Below, piece after piece: positions 1 through 8,990 of a stretch of DNA of 64,000 nucleotides. How positions within the stretch are numbered: position 1 is the first letter of the stretch; each line of letters starts with the position of its first letter. Origin of the DNA: Affinundibacterium seohonense (GTDB taxonomy: Bacteria > Pseudomonadota > Gammaproteobacteria > Burkholderiales > Burkholderiaceae_D); assembly GCF_014284305.1 (NCBI RefSeq), contig NZ_JACOFW010000005.1, positions 205,840 to 269,839 of the forward strand. Reading direction: 5' to 3'. Both the position numbers and the translations under genes were made by a program. The notes under the pieces were generated by a model. That model had not been told where the DNA came from. It was given only the letters and a program-made list of their open reading frames with translations, and did not search any database.

Positions 1-119
1 TGACTAGCAACAATTTCACGCAATTCATCTTGCTTAAACGGCAAACCTGCAAAATCAATAGCGCCTTCGCTCTCCATTGCCTGCATTAAGTCCTGCAACA
101 ATTCAGGGGTAATTGGCAT
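1..119 (-). CDS. Start of an unrecognised protein (cut by window edge)
   Basis: The first 39 codons of a minus-strand reading frame are visible, beginning MPITPELLQDLMQAMESEG. The ATG is at 119 and is preceded at good spacing by a strong GGAGGG Shine-Dalgarno sequence, which supports a real start. The visible residues are acidic and helix-forming with no signal peptide or membrane segment. The rest lies outside the window, so no function is assigned. Confidence 0.6.
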   Translation of the reverse strand, partial: MPITPELLQDLMQAMESEGAIDFAGLPFKQDELREIVAS

Positions 120-215
120 ATTGCCCTCCAAGAAGTGAGGCCTAAAAAAACTGGACCGTCATCAAAATAAATACAGACTGTACGCCCGTTTCAAATCGAA
201 GCAAAATGAATAAAG

Positions 216-247
216 CAAAAAAAAAGGCTGACCATCAAGATCAGCCT
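216..247 (-). terminator. Rho-independent terminator of the beta-barrel protein gene
   Basis: A 7-bp stem (AGGCTGA at 225-231 with TCAGCCT at 241-247) lies just past the stop at 274. Read on the minus strand, it is followed by a run of T residues. Confidence 0.85.
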
Positions 248-273
248 AACAAACTTCACTGCCATCAGCACAA

Positions 274-846
274 TCAGAATTCAGATTGCAATCCGATAGT
301 AAAACTCGTGACACCGGAAGTTGTCTCAGCAATACCAGCGACCTTCACATTGCGATGATCCACCTCAGCACGAATCGCCACTTTTTTATCGATCTGATAC
401 ATAACTCCCAAACCGATCAAAGGCTGTCCAGAATAATGCGTCTCAGAACCAGCACGATTTCCCACACTAGCAACGACTTCACCTTTCATAAATGCCACAC
501 CAAGTTTGGCAAAGCCGATGAAATTATTCATTGGGGCCGTTCTCGCAACTGCCGCAACATCGGCACCACGGCCATTAAAAGTCGCCTTCAAAGACGATGC
601 AGTCGCACCAACTTCATTTAAATAAACATAGCTGCCTTCAACGCCAAAATTAGGTGTGAAGTCATAGCCGCCAAATAGCTTCCAGCTACCAGCCGCTGTA
701 TGGCAACTGTTTGCACCCGCGCAATCAAAATTCCATTTAGAACGGCCTACAGAACCACCAAAATAGCTAGTCTGCGCTGCGGCATGCGCACTCAACAATG
801 CACTACCCATAACCAAGGCCGCAGCCAGAATATTTTTCTTTAACAT
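274..846 (-). CDS. Small outer-membrane beta-barrel protein
   Basis: This 190-aa protein has a clear signal peptide ending near AHAAAQ (residues 1-25). The mature part is rich in alternating hydrophobic and polar strands with repeated glycine/aromatic pairs (LFGGYDFTPNFGVEGSY, FIGFAKLGVAF) and ends in ...IGLQSEF, the C-terminal aromatic typical of barrels inserted by the BAM complex. Size and layout fit an 8-stranded OmpA/OmpX-like porin-fold protein. One cysteine pair (near residues 42 and 48) might form a loop disulfide. An AGGTGA ribosome site precedes the start. It is single-gene, with its own terminator downstream. Its physiological role is not visible. Confidence 0.8.
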   Translation of the reverse strand: MLKKNILAAALVMGSALLSAHAAAQTSYFGGSVGRSKWNFDCAGANSCHTAAGSWKLFGGYDFTPNFGVEGSYVYLNEVGATASSLKATFNGRGADVAAVARTAPMNNFIGFAKLGVAFMKGEVVASVGNRAGSETHYSGQPLIGLGVMYQIDKKVAIRAEVDHRNVKVAGIAETTSGVTSFTIGLQSEF

Positions 847-1027
847 GAAGGATCACCTTTCAATGAGTTTTAAAAACCCGATTCATGATGCGCTACGCAT
901 CAATTACGGGCAGAATCACCAACGACACGAGCGCCATTGGCACTGCATTTCGTATTAATTTGGCATTCTACCTGCATGCTTACGCAATGCGCAGCAAAAC
1001 TTTACGTTTCGTTGTGTAAAGTTAGAG

Positions 1028-1483
1028 TTAGCGTATCGGCAAACTACTAACCGGCTTGATCTCTTCCATGCAAATCATCGAACGAAGATTCCCTACACCC
1101 GGCACTTGCATCAATTTATCTGTCAGAAACTGCGACAAGCCTTTCAGATCGCTAGCAACCACCTTGAGCAAGTAATCAAAGTCTCCGGAAATGGTATGGC
1201 ATTCAATAATGTCAGGAAAAGCCATCAGGTTACGTTCAATCTCGCGAACATTACGATATTGCTCTCTGTCGAGCGATAGACTAACGAAGGCCATCACACC
1301 TAGACCAATCGCCTCCGGTGACACTTGCGCTGTATAAGCTCGAATCACGTTAGCCTCTTCTAAGGCGCGCACCCGTCGCAAGGTTTGCGGTGGTGATAAA
1401 TGTATCTTCTCTGCCAGTTGTAAATTGCTGATACGGCCATCGACTTGTAAATGCCGCAAAATACTCAGATCATAATTATCCAT
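1028..1483 (-). CDS. Lrp/AsnC-family transcriptional regulator
   Basis: This 151-aa protein starts at the ATG at 1483 (MDNYDLSILRHLQVDGRIS), preceded by a GGGA-rich ribosome site; an upstream in-frame ATG at 1531 would add a non-homologous tail. The N-terminal winged helix-turn-helix (about residues 1-60) contains the family pattern NLQLAEKIHLSPPQTLRRVRALE. The C-terminal half is the RAM/AsnC ligand-binding domain (IIECHTISGDFDYLLKVVASDL). Lrp-family proteins sense amino acids as octamers. It is divergent from arginase across a 317-bp AT-rich region, so the likely job is control of arginine/ornithine catabolism and of itself; that is inferred from position only. Confidence 0.88.
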   Translation of the reverse strand: MDNYDLSILRHLQVDGRISNLQLAEKIHLSPPQTLRRVRALEEANVIRAYTAQVSPEAIGLGVMAFVSLSLDREQYRNVREIERNLMAFPDIIECHTISGDFDYLLKVVASDLKGLSQFLTDKLMQVPGVGNLRSMICMEEIKPVSSLPIR

Positions 1484-1800
1484 ATTTCCCAAATCCCCCA
1501 CAAATTTTACCAAAATTCGATATTTAGACACTATATTTCTAAAATATACTAATATTCGACTTTAAATTTCTATAATCTTGATTATAACTGACAAATACGA
1601 AATCATATTTTTATCTGAACGTCTATAATTCGTGCACCTGATCGATGTGAAATAGCCATAATTTACCGCCAAACTATGCAAAAAATGTTCGCAATCGTTC
1701 AGCAAGCCAGTACTATTACGCCCGTCAGCGCAATCACACATAAAGCGCTAATGATCAAACTAAGAATTACATTTCAGTTTTTTGAAAGTGACAACCAAGA
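1484..1800. promoter_or_regulatory. Divergent regulator-arginase intergenic region with direct repeats
   Basis: There is no gene here. The segment from about 1505 to 1640 is very AT-rich. It contains two near-identical 11-mers, ATTTCTAAAAT at 1535-1545 and ATTTCTATAAT at 1566-1576, spaced 31 bp apart (about three helical turns), as expected for wrapping by an Lrp-type octamer. A TATAAT at 1624-1629 is a candidate -10 for arginase but has no good -35 partner. Operator function is inferred. Confidence 0.4.
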
Positions 1801-2721
1801 ATGAAAACGATCTCACTCATAGGCGCACCAACCGACGTTGGCGCTAGTGTTAAAGGTGCGGGCATGGGCCCTGACGCTCTACGCGTAGCGGGTTTGGTAC
1901 AAGCGCTGGAAGCCAGAGAATTAGCGGTGATTGATCACGGCAATTTGCATGGTCCGGCAAATCCATGGCAAGCACCGATCAATGGCTTGCGCCATCTGAA
2001 CGAAGCGATTGACTGGAATCAAGCGGTCTACGATGAGGTTAGCAGCTCCTTGAAGCTTGGCCATATGCCAATGATGTTAGGTGGCGATCATTGCTTGGCG
2101 ATAGGCTCAATCAGCGCTGTTGCAAAACATTGCAAAGACACTGGCAAAAAATTGCGCGTTTTGTGGTTTGATGCGCATGCCGATAGTAATCTCTCTACCA
2201 TCAGCCCGACTGGCAATATTCACGGCATGCCGGTTGCTTGCCTGATGGGCCACGGTCCAGAACAATTAATCGCCTATGGTGGTTACACTCCTGCCATGCA
2301 GCCGAATGAAATCCGTCAAATCGGTATTCGCAGTGTCGATGATGGCGAACGTCAGTTCATTCACGACATGGGCATTCCTGTTTTCGACATGCGCTATATC
2401 GACGAACATGGCATGCGTGCGGTGATGTTAAAAGCACTCGAAGGTGTTGATGACAATACCCATATCCACGTTAGTTTCGATCTCGATTGTCTCGATCCAG
2501 ACATCGCACCAGGTGTTGGCACTGCGGTACTTGGTGGCCCAACCTATCGTGAGGCGCAATTGTGTATGGAGATGATTGCGGATACTGGCTTACTGGGTTC
2601 GCTCGATATTGTGGAACTTAATCCTGCATTGGATTTGCGCAATCAAACGGCGATCTTGGCGGTCGACTTAATTGAAAGTTTGTTCGGCAAATCCACTTTG
2701 GTACGGATGGCTGATAAATAA
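1801..2721 (+). CDS. rocF: Arginase
   Basis: This 306-aa ureohydrolase converts L-arginine to ornithine and urea in the cytoplasm. The binuclear manganese ligands are all visible: GGDHCLAIGS near residue 95, DAHADSN near residue 125, and SFDLDCLDPDIAPGVGT near residue 230, which is the third family signature. The length matches bacterial arginases (about 300 aa), and the IHGMPVACLMG segment is typical of arginase rather than agmatinase. It is a single gene, divergent from an Lrp/AsnC regulator that probably controls it, and it ends at a strong hairpin shared with the convergent proB. Confidence 0.95.
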   Translation: MKTISLIGAPTDVGASVKGAGMGPDALRVAGLVQALEARELAVIDHGNLHGPANPWQAPINGLRHLNEAIDWNQAVYDEVSSSLKLGHMPMMLGGDHCLAIGSISAVAKHCKDTGKKLRVLWFDAHADSNLSTISPTGNIHGMPVACLMGHGPEQLIAYGGYTPAMQPNEIRQIGIRSVDDGERQFIHDMGIPVFDMRYIDEHGMRAVMLKALEGVDDNTHIHVSFDLDCLDPDIAPGVGTAVLGGPTYREAQLCMEMIADTGLLGSLDIVELNPALDLRNQTAILAVDLIESLFGKSTLVRMADK

Positions 2722-2740
2722 ATCATCACCATAAAATAAG

Positions 2741-2776
2741 AAAGCCCGCAGAATGTTCCGTTTTGCGGGCTTTTTT
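2741..2776 (+). terminator. Rho-independent terminator after arginase
   Basis: The stem GCCCGCA (2744-2750) pairs with TGCGGGC (2764-2770) and is followed by TTTTTTG. It lies 20 bp past the arginase stop, between convergent genes. The A-rich left flank may give weak activity toward proB as well. Confidence 0.9.
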
Positions 2777-2798
2777 GTTAATAACTACCAATCGGCAC

Positions 2799-3920
2799 TT
2801 AGGAAACCAAGACCAGATTATCTCTATGAATTAACTCCGGCTCTTCCACAAACCCTAAAATACTTTCAATCTCAAAAGACGCCTTGCGCATGATGCGACG
2901 CGCGTCACCACTGCTGTAGTTACTTAAACCCTTCGCAATGGTTTGACCACCAACGTCTACACAACTCACCACAGCACCACGACCGAATTCACCCCGCACA
3001 TCAGACACGCCGATTGCCAGCAAAGACTTACCTTCGTCGCGCAGTTTACTCACAGCACCTGCATCTAATACGATTTGCCCCGAAGTCTGCAAATGATCCA
3101 TCATCCATTGCTTACGTGCGGCCAGCGGCGCCATGTCCGAACTCAATTGCGTACCTATCGCCTCGCCGTTCGCCAGACGAACCAGCACATTGTCTTCACG
3201 CCCCCAAGCAATCACGGTATGCGCACCAGAACGTGCAGCGCGTTTTGCCGCAAGAATCTTGGTCAACATGCCACCACTCCCAAGACTAGAACCGGCACCA
3301 CCTGCCATCGCCTCCAACGCCACATCACCAGCCCGCGACTCATGTACAAATTGCGCATCGGGATTTTTGCGCGGATCCGCAGTGTACAAACCTTTTTGAT
3401 CAGTCAAAATGATTAATGCATCGGCTTCAACCAAATTCGCAACCAAAGCACCGAGCGTATCGTTATCGCCAAATTTAATTTCATCAGTCACCACCGTGTC
3501 GTTCTCATTAATTACCGGCACGATGCCGAAACCAAGCAAGGTCAACAACGTGGAACGTGCATTCAAATAACGTTCACGATCCGCCAGATCCGCATGCGTC
3601 AATAAGATCTGTGCGGTTCCCAAATCATGCGCGCGAAAGCTAGTCTCATAAATCTGCGCCAAACCCATCTGCCCGACCGCCGCACAAGCTTGCAACTCAT
3701 GCACGCCGGTAGGGCGCGTTTCAAAACCCAAACGCTGTCGCCCTTCGGCAATCGCGCCGGAACTGACCAGCACGACCTCTTTACCCATCGCTCTTAGCGC
3801 AGCAATTTGTTGCGCCCAATTGGCGATAGCAACTCGGTCGAGACCACGCCCTTCATTGGTGACGAGAGAAGAACCGACTTTGATAATCAGGCGTTTGGCG
3901 TTTTGGATTAGGGATTGCAT
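2799..3920 (-). CDS. proB: Glutamate 5-kinase with PUA domain
   Basis: ProB phosphorylates L-glutamate with ATP, the first step of proline synthesis. The 373-aa form from the ATG at 3920 ([20 protein letters not shown]) matches the usual length of the two-domain enzyme. An in-frame ATG at 3944 is possible, but neither start has a convincing Shine-Dalgarno, and a TATAAT at 3964-3969 would leave only about 13 nt of leader for it. The amino-acid kinase domain (residues 8-255) shows [29 protein letters not shown] and GTGGMxTK-like [11 protein letters not shown]. The C-terminal PUA domain (about 280-365) contains [18 protein letters not shown]. It lies downstream of obgE but is separated from it by a perfect terminator, so it is probably transcribed separately. 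Confidence 0.93.
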   Translation of the reverse strand: MQSLIQNAKRLIIKVGSSLVTNEGRGLDRVAIANWAQQIAALRAMGKEVVLVSSGAIAEGRQRLGFETRPTGVHELQACAAVGQMGLAQIYETSFRAHDLGTAQILLTHADLADRERYLNARSTLLTLLGFGIVPVINENDTVVTDEIKFGDNDTLGALVANLVEADALIILTDQKGLYTADPRKNPDAQFVHESRAGDVALEAMAGGAGSSLGSGGMLTKILAAKRAARSGAHTVIAWGREDNVLVRLANGEAIGTQLSSDMAPLAARKQWMMDHLQTSGQIVLDAGAVSKLRDEGKSLLAIGVSDVRGEFGRGAVVSCVDVGGQTIAKGLSNYSSGDARRIMRKASFEIESILGFVEEPELIHRDNLVLVS

Positions 3921-3963
3921 GGGGGTTTTGTATCGCGTTTTCATTCGGAATTGAATCGCGCAT

Positions 3964-4013
3964 ATTATACATTATTCTGAATTTATTTTAATTTCCAGAA
4001 TTTTATTCTGAAT
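3964..4013 (-). promoter_or_regulatory. Candidate proB promoter with repeated ATTCTG boxes
   Basis: Read on the minus strand, TATAAT lies at 3969-3964. Beside it are ATTCTG at 3974-3979 and a palindrome CAGAAT-TTT-ATTCTG at 3996-4010. The 11-mer TTATTCTGAAT occurs twice, 31 bp apart (3972 and 4003). The -35 is poor, so the arrangement could be an activator or repressor site; function is inferred. Confidence 0.4.
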
Positions 4014-4040
4014 AAATATTATAGGAAAATGAAAGTAAAC

Positions 4041-4073
4041 GTAAAAAGAGCCGAACAAGTCGGCTCTTTTTAC
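4041..4073 (-). terminator. Perfect 14-bp terminator hairpin after obgE
   Basis: The left arm at 4041-4054 is perfectly complementary to the right arm at 4060-4073 with a 5-nt loop. The outer part of each arm is an A/T run, giving a T tract on either strand. It isolates obgE from proB. Confidence 0.9.
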
Positions 4074-4099
4074 ATTTGCATCAATTCGAAATAGTCGAA

Positions 4100-5209
4100 T
4101 TAATCAATCACTTTAAAACGCGGATCATCTGGATCAATCGACAAAATCCCCTGAGCTTCTTCTTTCATCTGGGTCTCTTGTGAGCGTTGCTCTGCTTGAC
4201 GCTTCTCTGCTAAATGCGCATAGATGTCGTTAACCAAAGCTTGGCAACCTTCGTGATTCAAGGCCGAGATTTCAAATACTGGGCCTTTCCAGCCGAAGCG
4301 TTTAACGAAATCTTTGACGCGTTTTTTGCGATCTTCTGCATTCAAAACGTCGAGCTTGTTCAAGACTAACCAGCGTGGTTTTTCTGCCAGCGATTCGTCG
4401 TACTTGGCTAATTCTTTAATCAAAGCTTTTGCGTCTTTAACTGGATCAACATCATCATCAAACGGTGCTAAGTCAACAATGTGCAAGAGCAAACCGGTGC
4501 GTTGTAAATGCTTGAGAAATTGTACGCCAAGGCCAATACCATCAGCTGCGCCTTCGATCAAACCTGGAATGTCGGCGATCACGAAACTCTTTTCGTGACT
4601 GACACGTACCATGCCCAAGTTTGGATGCAAAGTGGTGAAAGGATAATCGGCGATCTTTGGACGCGCATTGGAAACAGCCGTGATGAAGGTCGATTTACCT
4701 GCATTTGGCAAACCCAAGAGACCCACGTCTGCCAAAACTTTTAATTCCAGCTTCAGTTCGCGGCGTTCACCTTCTTTACCATCACTGCGTTGGCGTGGTG
4801 CGCGATTAGTTGAAGATTTAAAGTGGATATTGCCCCAACCACCTTCACCGCCACGCGCTAACAAAACTTCTTGGCCATGCTCAGTGATATCGGCGATAAC
4901 TTCATCGGTATCTCTGTCCATAATTAAAGTGCCGACTGGCATGCGCAAGCGAATGTCGTCCGCACCTTTGCCGTAGCAATCTGCGCCACGACCGTTTTCA
5001 CCGTCTTTGGCTTTGTGCAATTTGGAATAGCGGAAATCGACTAAGGTATTGATGTTACGGTCGCCGACAGCGTAGATACTGCCGCCTTTGCCGCCATCAC
5101 CACCATCCGGACCACCGAACGGGCGGAATTTCTCACGACAAAAGGATGCGACACCGTTGCCGCCGTCACCTGCGATGACTTCGATTCTTGCTTCGTCAAT
5201 AAATTTCAT
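4100..5209 (-). CDS. obgE: GTPase Obg/CgtA
   Basis: This 369-aa essential GTPase acts in 50S ribosome assembly and stress control. The N-terminal Obg fold (residues 1-158) has the glycine-rich loops [15 protein letters not shown] and GGEGGWGN. The G domain follows with G1 GLPNAGKST (near 166), G2 [13 protein letters not shown]3 DIPGLIEGA and G4 NKLD. The acidic C-terminal tail ends near residue 369, within the usual range. An AGGCGG ribosome site precedes the start. It follows rplU-rpmA as in most proteobacteria, but a terminator behind rpmA implies attenuation or its own promoter in the 300-bp gap. Confidence 0.97.
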   Translation of the reverse strand: MKFIDEARIEVIAGDGGNGVASFCREKFRPFGGPDGGDGGKGGSIYAVGDRNINTLVDFRYSKLHKAKDGENGRGADCYGKGADDIRLRMPVGTLIMDRDTDEVIADITEHGQEVLLARGGEGGWGNIHFKSSTNRAPRQRSDGKEGERRELKLELKVLADVGLLGLPNAGKSTFITAVSNARPKIADYPFTTLHPNLGMVRVSHEKSFVIADIPGLIEGAADGIGLGVQFLKHLQRTGLLLHIVDLAPFDDDVDPVKDAKALIKELAKYDESLAEKPRWLVLNKLDVLNAEDRKKRVKDFVKRFGWKGPVFEISALNHEGCQALVNDIYAHLAEKRQAEQRSQETQMKEEAQGILSIDPDDPRFKVID

Positions 5210-5515
5210 GTTTGCCGCCTAAACGAAAGGGCTTTTCAGCCTTGATTCCCAGTCTTTCTTTTTGGTGGCATCTGGTGTGATCTAGACGCGCTTAAAAACT
5301 GAACACTGGGTGATTACGAATTGAGAGTCTGAACGGGCTATTGTGCTGTTTTATTTCACCAGCAGCAATAGACAATGTTCTAAGACAAAATATGCTAATT
5401 GGCTAAGGCAATTAAGCTTGACGATCGCTACGATCATCGTTTTTCACAAGGCAGTTAATTAATACTAATTTTTAGCACTTGATTGTGATGCTTACTTCTA
5501 AATCCTCTGAAAACC
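5210..5515. other. Non-coding gap between rpmA terminator and obgE
   Basis: There is no credible gene in these 306 bp, which probably hold a minus-strand promoter for obgE. I could not pick out a -35/-10 pair with confidence. Confidence 0.5.
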
Positions 5516-5546
5516 AAAAAGGCTCTACCTATGGCAGAGCCTTTTT
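5516..5546 (-). terminator. Terminator after rpmA
   Basis: The 11-bp stem AAAAAGGCTCT (5516-5526) pairs with AGAGCCTTTTT (5536-5546). On the minus strand it ends in a T run, 27 bp past the rpmA stop. Confidence 0.88.
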
Positions 5547-5572
5547 GTTCAGCAAATTGTCAACTTAATAAA

Positions 5573-5827
5573 TTAAGCAACAACCATTACTGTTTGACGC
5601 TTCAACGCGCCTTTGATCGCAAATTGTACTTTGCCTGTTACCAGAGCGTACAAAGTGTGATCTTTACCCATACCAACGCCTTCGCCTGCGTGTACTTTAG
5701 TACCGCGTTGACGAACGATGATACCGCCAGCATTGATAGCTTGGCCGCCGTAAACTTTAACGCCTAAGCGTTTTGACTCTGAGTCACGGCCGTTGCGCGT
5801 GGTGCCGCCGCCTTTTTTATGTGCCAT
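5573..5827 (-). CDS. rpmA: 50S ribosomal protein L27
   Basis: This 84-aa protein begins [19 protein letters not shown], the highly conserved L27 N-terminus that reaches the peptidyl-transferase centre, and continues with GVKVYGGQ and [14 protein letters not shown]. There is no N-terminal extension of the type cleaved in Firmicutes. The ribosome site AAGGAG lies at good spacing. It lies 52 bp behind rplU in the usual two-gene ribosomal operon and is followed by a terminator. Confidence 0.98.
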   Translation of the reverse strand: MAHKKGGGTTRNGRDSESKRLGVKVYGGQAINAGGIIVRQRGTKVHAGEGVGMGKDHTLYALVTGKVQFAIKGALKRQTVMVVA

Positions 5828-5879
5828 TTAATAGCTCCTTGAATTCTAGTGAATATGCTCTACGTCGTTCTTAACGGAA

Positions 5880-6191
5880 TTAACCGTTGATAGAAACGAT
5901 TTGCAGTTCAGTGTAGTTTTGGCGATGACCTTGGCGCTTTTGGTAATGCTTACGACGACGCATTTTGAAAATGCGAACTTTGTCGTGACGACCTTGGTCG
6001 ATTACCTTAACCAGCACCGTTGCACCTGCGACCAATGGAGTACCAAATTTAATGGTTTCTCCAGCACCCATAGCGAGTACTTGATCGATAGTGAATTCGG
6101 AGCCAATGTCTGCAGGTATCTGTTCTACTTTAAGTTTTTCACCAGCGACAACTTTATATTGTTTGCCACCGGTTTTTATGACCGCGTACAT
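5880..6191 (-). CDS. rplU: 50S ribosomal protein L21
   Basis: This 103-aa protein starts at the ATG at 6191 ([14 protein letters not shown]), the canonical L21 N-terminus, with GAGG seven bases upstream; an extension to 6206 would add five unlikely residues. The C-terminal region [20 protein letters not shown] is the 23S-rRNA-binding signature. It is the first gene of the rplU-rpmA unit, read from a near-consensus promoter about 90 bp upstream. Confidence 0.98.
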   Translation of the reverse strand: MYAVIKTGGKQYKVVAGEKLKVEQIPADIGSEFTIDQVLAMGAGETIKFGTPLVAGATVLVKVIDQGRHDKVRIFKMRRRKHYQKRQGHRQNYTELQIVSING

Positions 6192-6281
6192 GTGAAACCT
6201 CATCAAATAAATAATAGGGATTCCCGAGTGCTTTTACTGACAGTTACTGAAATTATCAACAAAAAATCAAGGGAACTGAGG

Positions 6282-6310
6282 ATTATACATAGCTTAGCGA
6301 GGTCGGTCAA
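6282..6310 (-). promoter_or_regulatory. Sigma-70 promoter of rplU-rpmA
   Basis: On the minus strand, TTGACC (6310-6305) and TATAAT (6287-6282) are separated by exactly 17 bp, close to the ideal housekeeping promoter. The predicted start near 6275 gives an 85-nt leader before rplU. Confidence 0.88.
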
Positions 6311-6368
6311 AGACTTTTGCATAATTTTTCAGCAGTCGTATTCAATTTATTACTTAAATATCAAGCGA

Positions 6369-7400
6369 CTAAGGCACGGTTGTTTTCAAATTGATCTTGG
6401 CTTGTCCTTTCACTTTGCCTTTAACACCGTGCAGTCGCTGGATCTCGGCCCAAGTTTGGGCGCTACGCCATTGTGTAGCACTTAATTGTAGATCCCAAAG
6501 TGCGATTCCCACTCCCAGCACCCTAGCCTCTTGCAAGTGTGCTGAGATACTAGAACCCAAGCCTCCTTCACCCCACGTATCTAACCAAGTTGGCATGCCC
6601 ATCAAGATTTGATCAGCCCGATATCCTGCTTTCTTGCCATAAGCCAATTGCCAACTGTATTTAAAAATAGGCGCACCGCCCTCGCAAACCGACTTATTCT
6701 TTGGTGTAAAACTAGCGTTACTACCCTCATACAAATCTTGATATCCCATACTATGAATGGCATCAATCTGACCTTGCCAATCTCGCCACCAACTCATGTT
6801 TGGCGCATTCGCGCAAGGGCTATGAAAACTATCAACGGTAAGAATTTTTTTCTTCAGTTTGAGTTGCGCACTTAAGTTTTTGACAAACTGCGCATAAGCT
6901 ACTCTGTCAACATCGAAATCCCCCTCACCCTCTAGATCAAGATCAATACCGTCCAAACCGTACTCTTGCATGGTGACGATAAGAGAAGTAATGAAATCCT
7001 GGGGATTATCTTTAAATGCCCGTCTTGCCCAGTCCCAGTCCCAATGCTGAATGATCTGCGAATTGTTATAAACAGTTAATAGTACTTGTATCTTGTGAGC
7101 CTTTAATAAATCAATGACTCGTCTGACATCTTCCGTACGTAATAGTTCGCCAACGTTATTGGTTGGAGCAAACACCACACTTTTGCCATCGCTGGAAGGA
7201 TTCCAAAACTGCAGACCAACCCTTGTAAGACCCGCCAAAACATGTGGATTTTTATCTAGCGTTTGCGTCGTTTTCTCTAGGCCATAAACTGGAATCCATC
7301 CAGTCACATGTGCCCTAACAACTGTTCTGGCGGTAGAGGTATTTGACAGGATTGCGGCAAACAAGAAGAAAACACCGATAACAGTTCGATTCAGCAACAT
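6369..7400 (-). CDS. Secreted glycoside hydrolase family 18-like protein
   Basis: This 343-aa protein starts at the ATG at 7400 with an AAAAGG ribosome site; the upstream ATG at 7454 would put extra residues before the signal peptide. Residues 1-24 form the signal peptide. The fold is a TIM barrel of the chitinase/endo-N-acetylglucosaminidase type: DGIDLDLE at residues 150-157 is the complete GH18 DxxDxDxE motif, with E157 the expected acid/base. Other barrel strands are VLLTVYN, ILTVDSFH and ILMGMPTWLDTWGEGG. It has no carbohydrate-binding module. Chitin, peptidoglycan or glycoprotein glycans are all possible substrates. It sits unusually between rplU and ispB and does not appear to share an operon with either. 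Confidence 0.82.
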   Translation of the reverse strand: MLLNRTVIGVFFLFAAILSNTSTARTVVRAHVTGWIPVYGLEKTTQTLDKNPHVLAGLTRVGLQFWNPSSDGKSVVFAPTNNVGELLRTEDVRRVIDLLKAHKIQVLLTVYNNSQIIQHWDWDWARRAFKDNPQDFITSLIVTMQEYGLDGIDLDLEGEGDFDVDRVAYAQFVKNLSAQLKLKKKILTVDSFHSPCANAPNMSWWRDWQGQIDAIHSMGYQDLYEGSNASFTPKNKSVCEGGAPIFKYSWQLAYGKKAGYRADQILMGMPTWLDTWGEGGLGSSISAHLQEARVLGVGIALWDLQLSATQWRSAQTWAEIQRLHGVKGKVKGQAKINLKTTVP

Positions 7401-7631
7401 ACAGTACCTTTTCAATACAAAGCAGATTAAAGCGACTGATGCATTCTGCGCCAATAACTATTACTTGCAATTGGTGTTTTATTGTATTGATCAAAGGAAG
7501 ATCACTTAGCATTCACACCAAACCCTTCTGACTCATGTCGAAACAACGCTAAATACGTCAACAAATCTGAGCAAATGAAAGTCAGCAAGTGCAGAAATGG
7601 TCATTGTCTGTGCAGCCTTCTTACGGCATCG

Positions 7632-7637
7632 TATAAT
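7632..7637 (+). promoter_or_regulatory. -10 element of the ispB promoter
   Basis: TATAAT lies 38 bp before the preferred TTG start. No matching -35 was found at 16-18 bp. The implied transcription start near 7644 argues against the more upstream TTG at 7655. Confidence 0.5.
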
Positions 7638-7675
7638 CACGCCACATTTCAACTTTGCTTTTGCAGGATACGCCC

Positions 7676-8656
7676 TTGTCTGCCACGCCTAACCAAAACA
7701 CCATCAATCAATTGATCGCGCCCGACATGGATGCGGTCAACTTGGTCATTCGCCAACAATTACATTCTGATGTGGCGCTAGTGAGCCAGATTTCGGAATA
7801 CATCATTAATGCGGGAGGCAAGCGCATCCGGCCAGTGCTGGTCCTATTGATGGCTAATGCCTACAGCTATCAAGGCAAGCATCATTACGATTTAGCCGCC
7901 ATTGTTGAATTCATTCATACAGCAACCTTGCTACACGATGATGTCGTGGATGAATCCTCACTGCGTCGCGGACGTCAAACGGCAAATGCTCTATTTGGCA
8001 ATGCTGCGTCCGTTTTAGTTGGCGACTTCTTATATTCACGCGCCTTCCAAATGATGGTATCGATCGATAGTATGCAAATTATGCGCATTTTGGCTGATGC
8101 TACGAATGTCATCGCTGAGGGTGAGGTTTTACAACTACTTAACATGCATGACCCTGATGTCACAGAAGAACGCTATCTCGAAGTCATCCGTTGCAAAACA
8201 GCAAAACTCTTTGAGGCAGCTGCCGAAATTGGCGCCTTAATCAGTGGCGCCAACCCCACACAAATCGCAGCTGCCGGGGAGTATGGCCGTTCATTAGGAA
8301 CCGCATTTCAACTCATTGATGATGTCTTGGATTATTCTGGCAAAGCGGATGAAATCGGGAAGAATGTCGGTGATGATCTACGCGAAGGCAAACCAACTCT
8401 GCCTTTGATTCATTTGATGAAAAACGGCAATGCTGAAGAACGAGCATTAGTCAAAGCCTGTATTAAAGAAGGCGATGAATCCAAGTTTGACGCTATCTTG
8501 AGCGCGATCACGAATTCTGGCGCACTCGATTACACTATAGCCGCAGCGAAAAAGGCTGCGCAAAGTGCGGCAATGGCAATTCAAGATTTGCCTGATTCCG
8601 CCTTCAAGCAAGCTCTAACCGATTTGGCACTTCTGGCGGTCAATCGCAATCACTGA
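7676..8656 (+). CDS. ispB: Octaprenyl diphosphate synthase
   Basis: This trans-prenyltransferase builds the ubiquinone side chain from farnesyl/isopentenyl diphosphate. I prefer the TTG at 7676 (reading MSATPNQNTINQL, 326 aa), which has AGGA eight bases upstream; an earlier TTG at 7655 is nearly at the predicted transcript end. Both aspartate-rich motifs are present: DDVVDESSLRRG near residue 90 and LIDDVLDYSG near residue 215. INAGGKRIRP, which binds the homoallylic substrate, is near residue 45. It is divergent from the rplU side, as usual, but with the GH18-like gene between. Confidence 0.94.
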   Translation: MSATPNQNTINQLIAPDMDAVNLVIRQQLHSDVALVSQISEYIINAGGKRIRPVLVLLMANAYSYQGKHHYDLAAIVEFIHTATLLHDDVVDESSLRRGRQTANALFGNAASVLVGDFLYSRAFQMMVSIDSMQIMRILADATNVIAEGEVLQLLNMHDPDVTEERYLEVIRCKTAKLFEAAAEIGALISGANPTQIAAAGEYGRSLGTAFQLIDDVLDYSGKADEIGKNVGDDLREGKPTLPLIHLMKNGNAEERALVKACIKEGDESKFDAILSAITNSGALDYTIAAAKKAAQSAAMAIQDLPDSAFKQALTDLALLAVNRNH

Positions 8657-8990
8657 CATACTCAGCGCGCAGCCAACACCATGTTGGCTGCAGCCAACTC
8701 TTACCTCCCATCAAATACCCGGTCTGCGGACACCAGCGCATTTATCGTGTTTATACGACAATCTCAAACATTCATCCTCACGTAACACCTCCCCCCAGCT
8801 CTCAATATTTCAGGGAAAAGTTGAAAATTAAGCACTTTTCCAAAGAGAAGGACGCCAATTACAACATAAAGACAGCACTAGGCAGAGCTTCGCTCCTAAT
8901 TACCAAGTAAGATGCCTGTTTACAAAAGTCTTACTTAGTTGCATTATCACAAAGCAAGCATTTACACATCCTCTTCGATACAAAGAAACT
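8657..8990. other. Gap between ispB and pilB with a perfect hairpin
   Basis: There is no gene here. The perfect 8-bp inverted repeat CAGCCAAC/GTTGGCTG at 8670-8677 and 8683-8690 lies 13 bp past the ispB stop. It lacks a T run, so it may be a Rho-dependent end, a 3' stabilising hairpin or a dispersed palindrome. The rest presumably contains the pilB promoter; no clear elements were seen. Confidence 0.45.
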
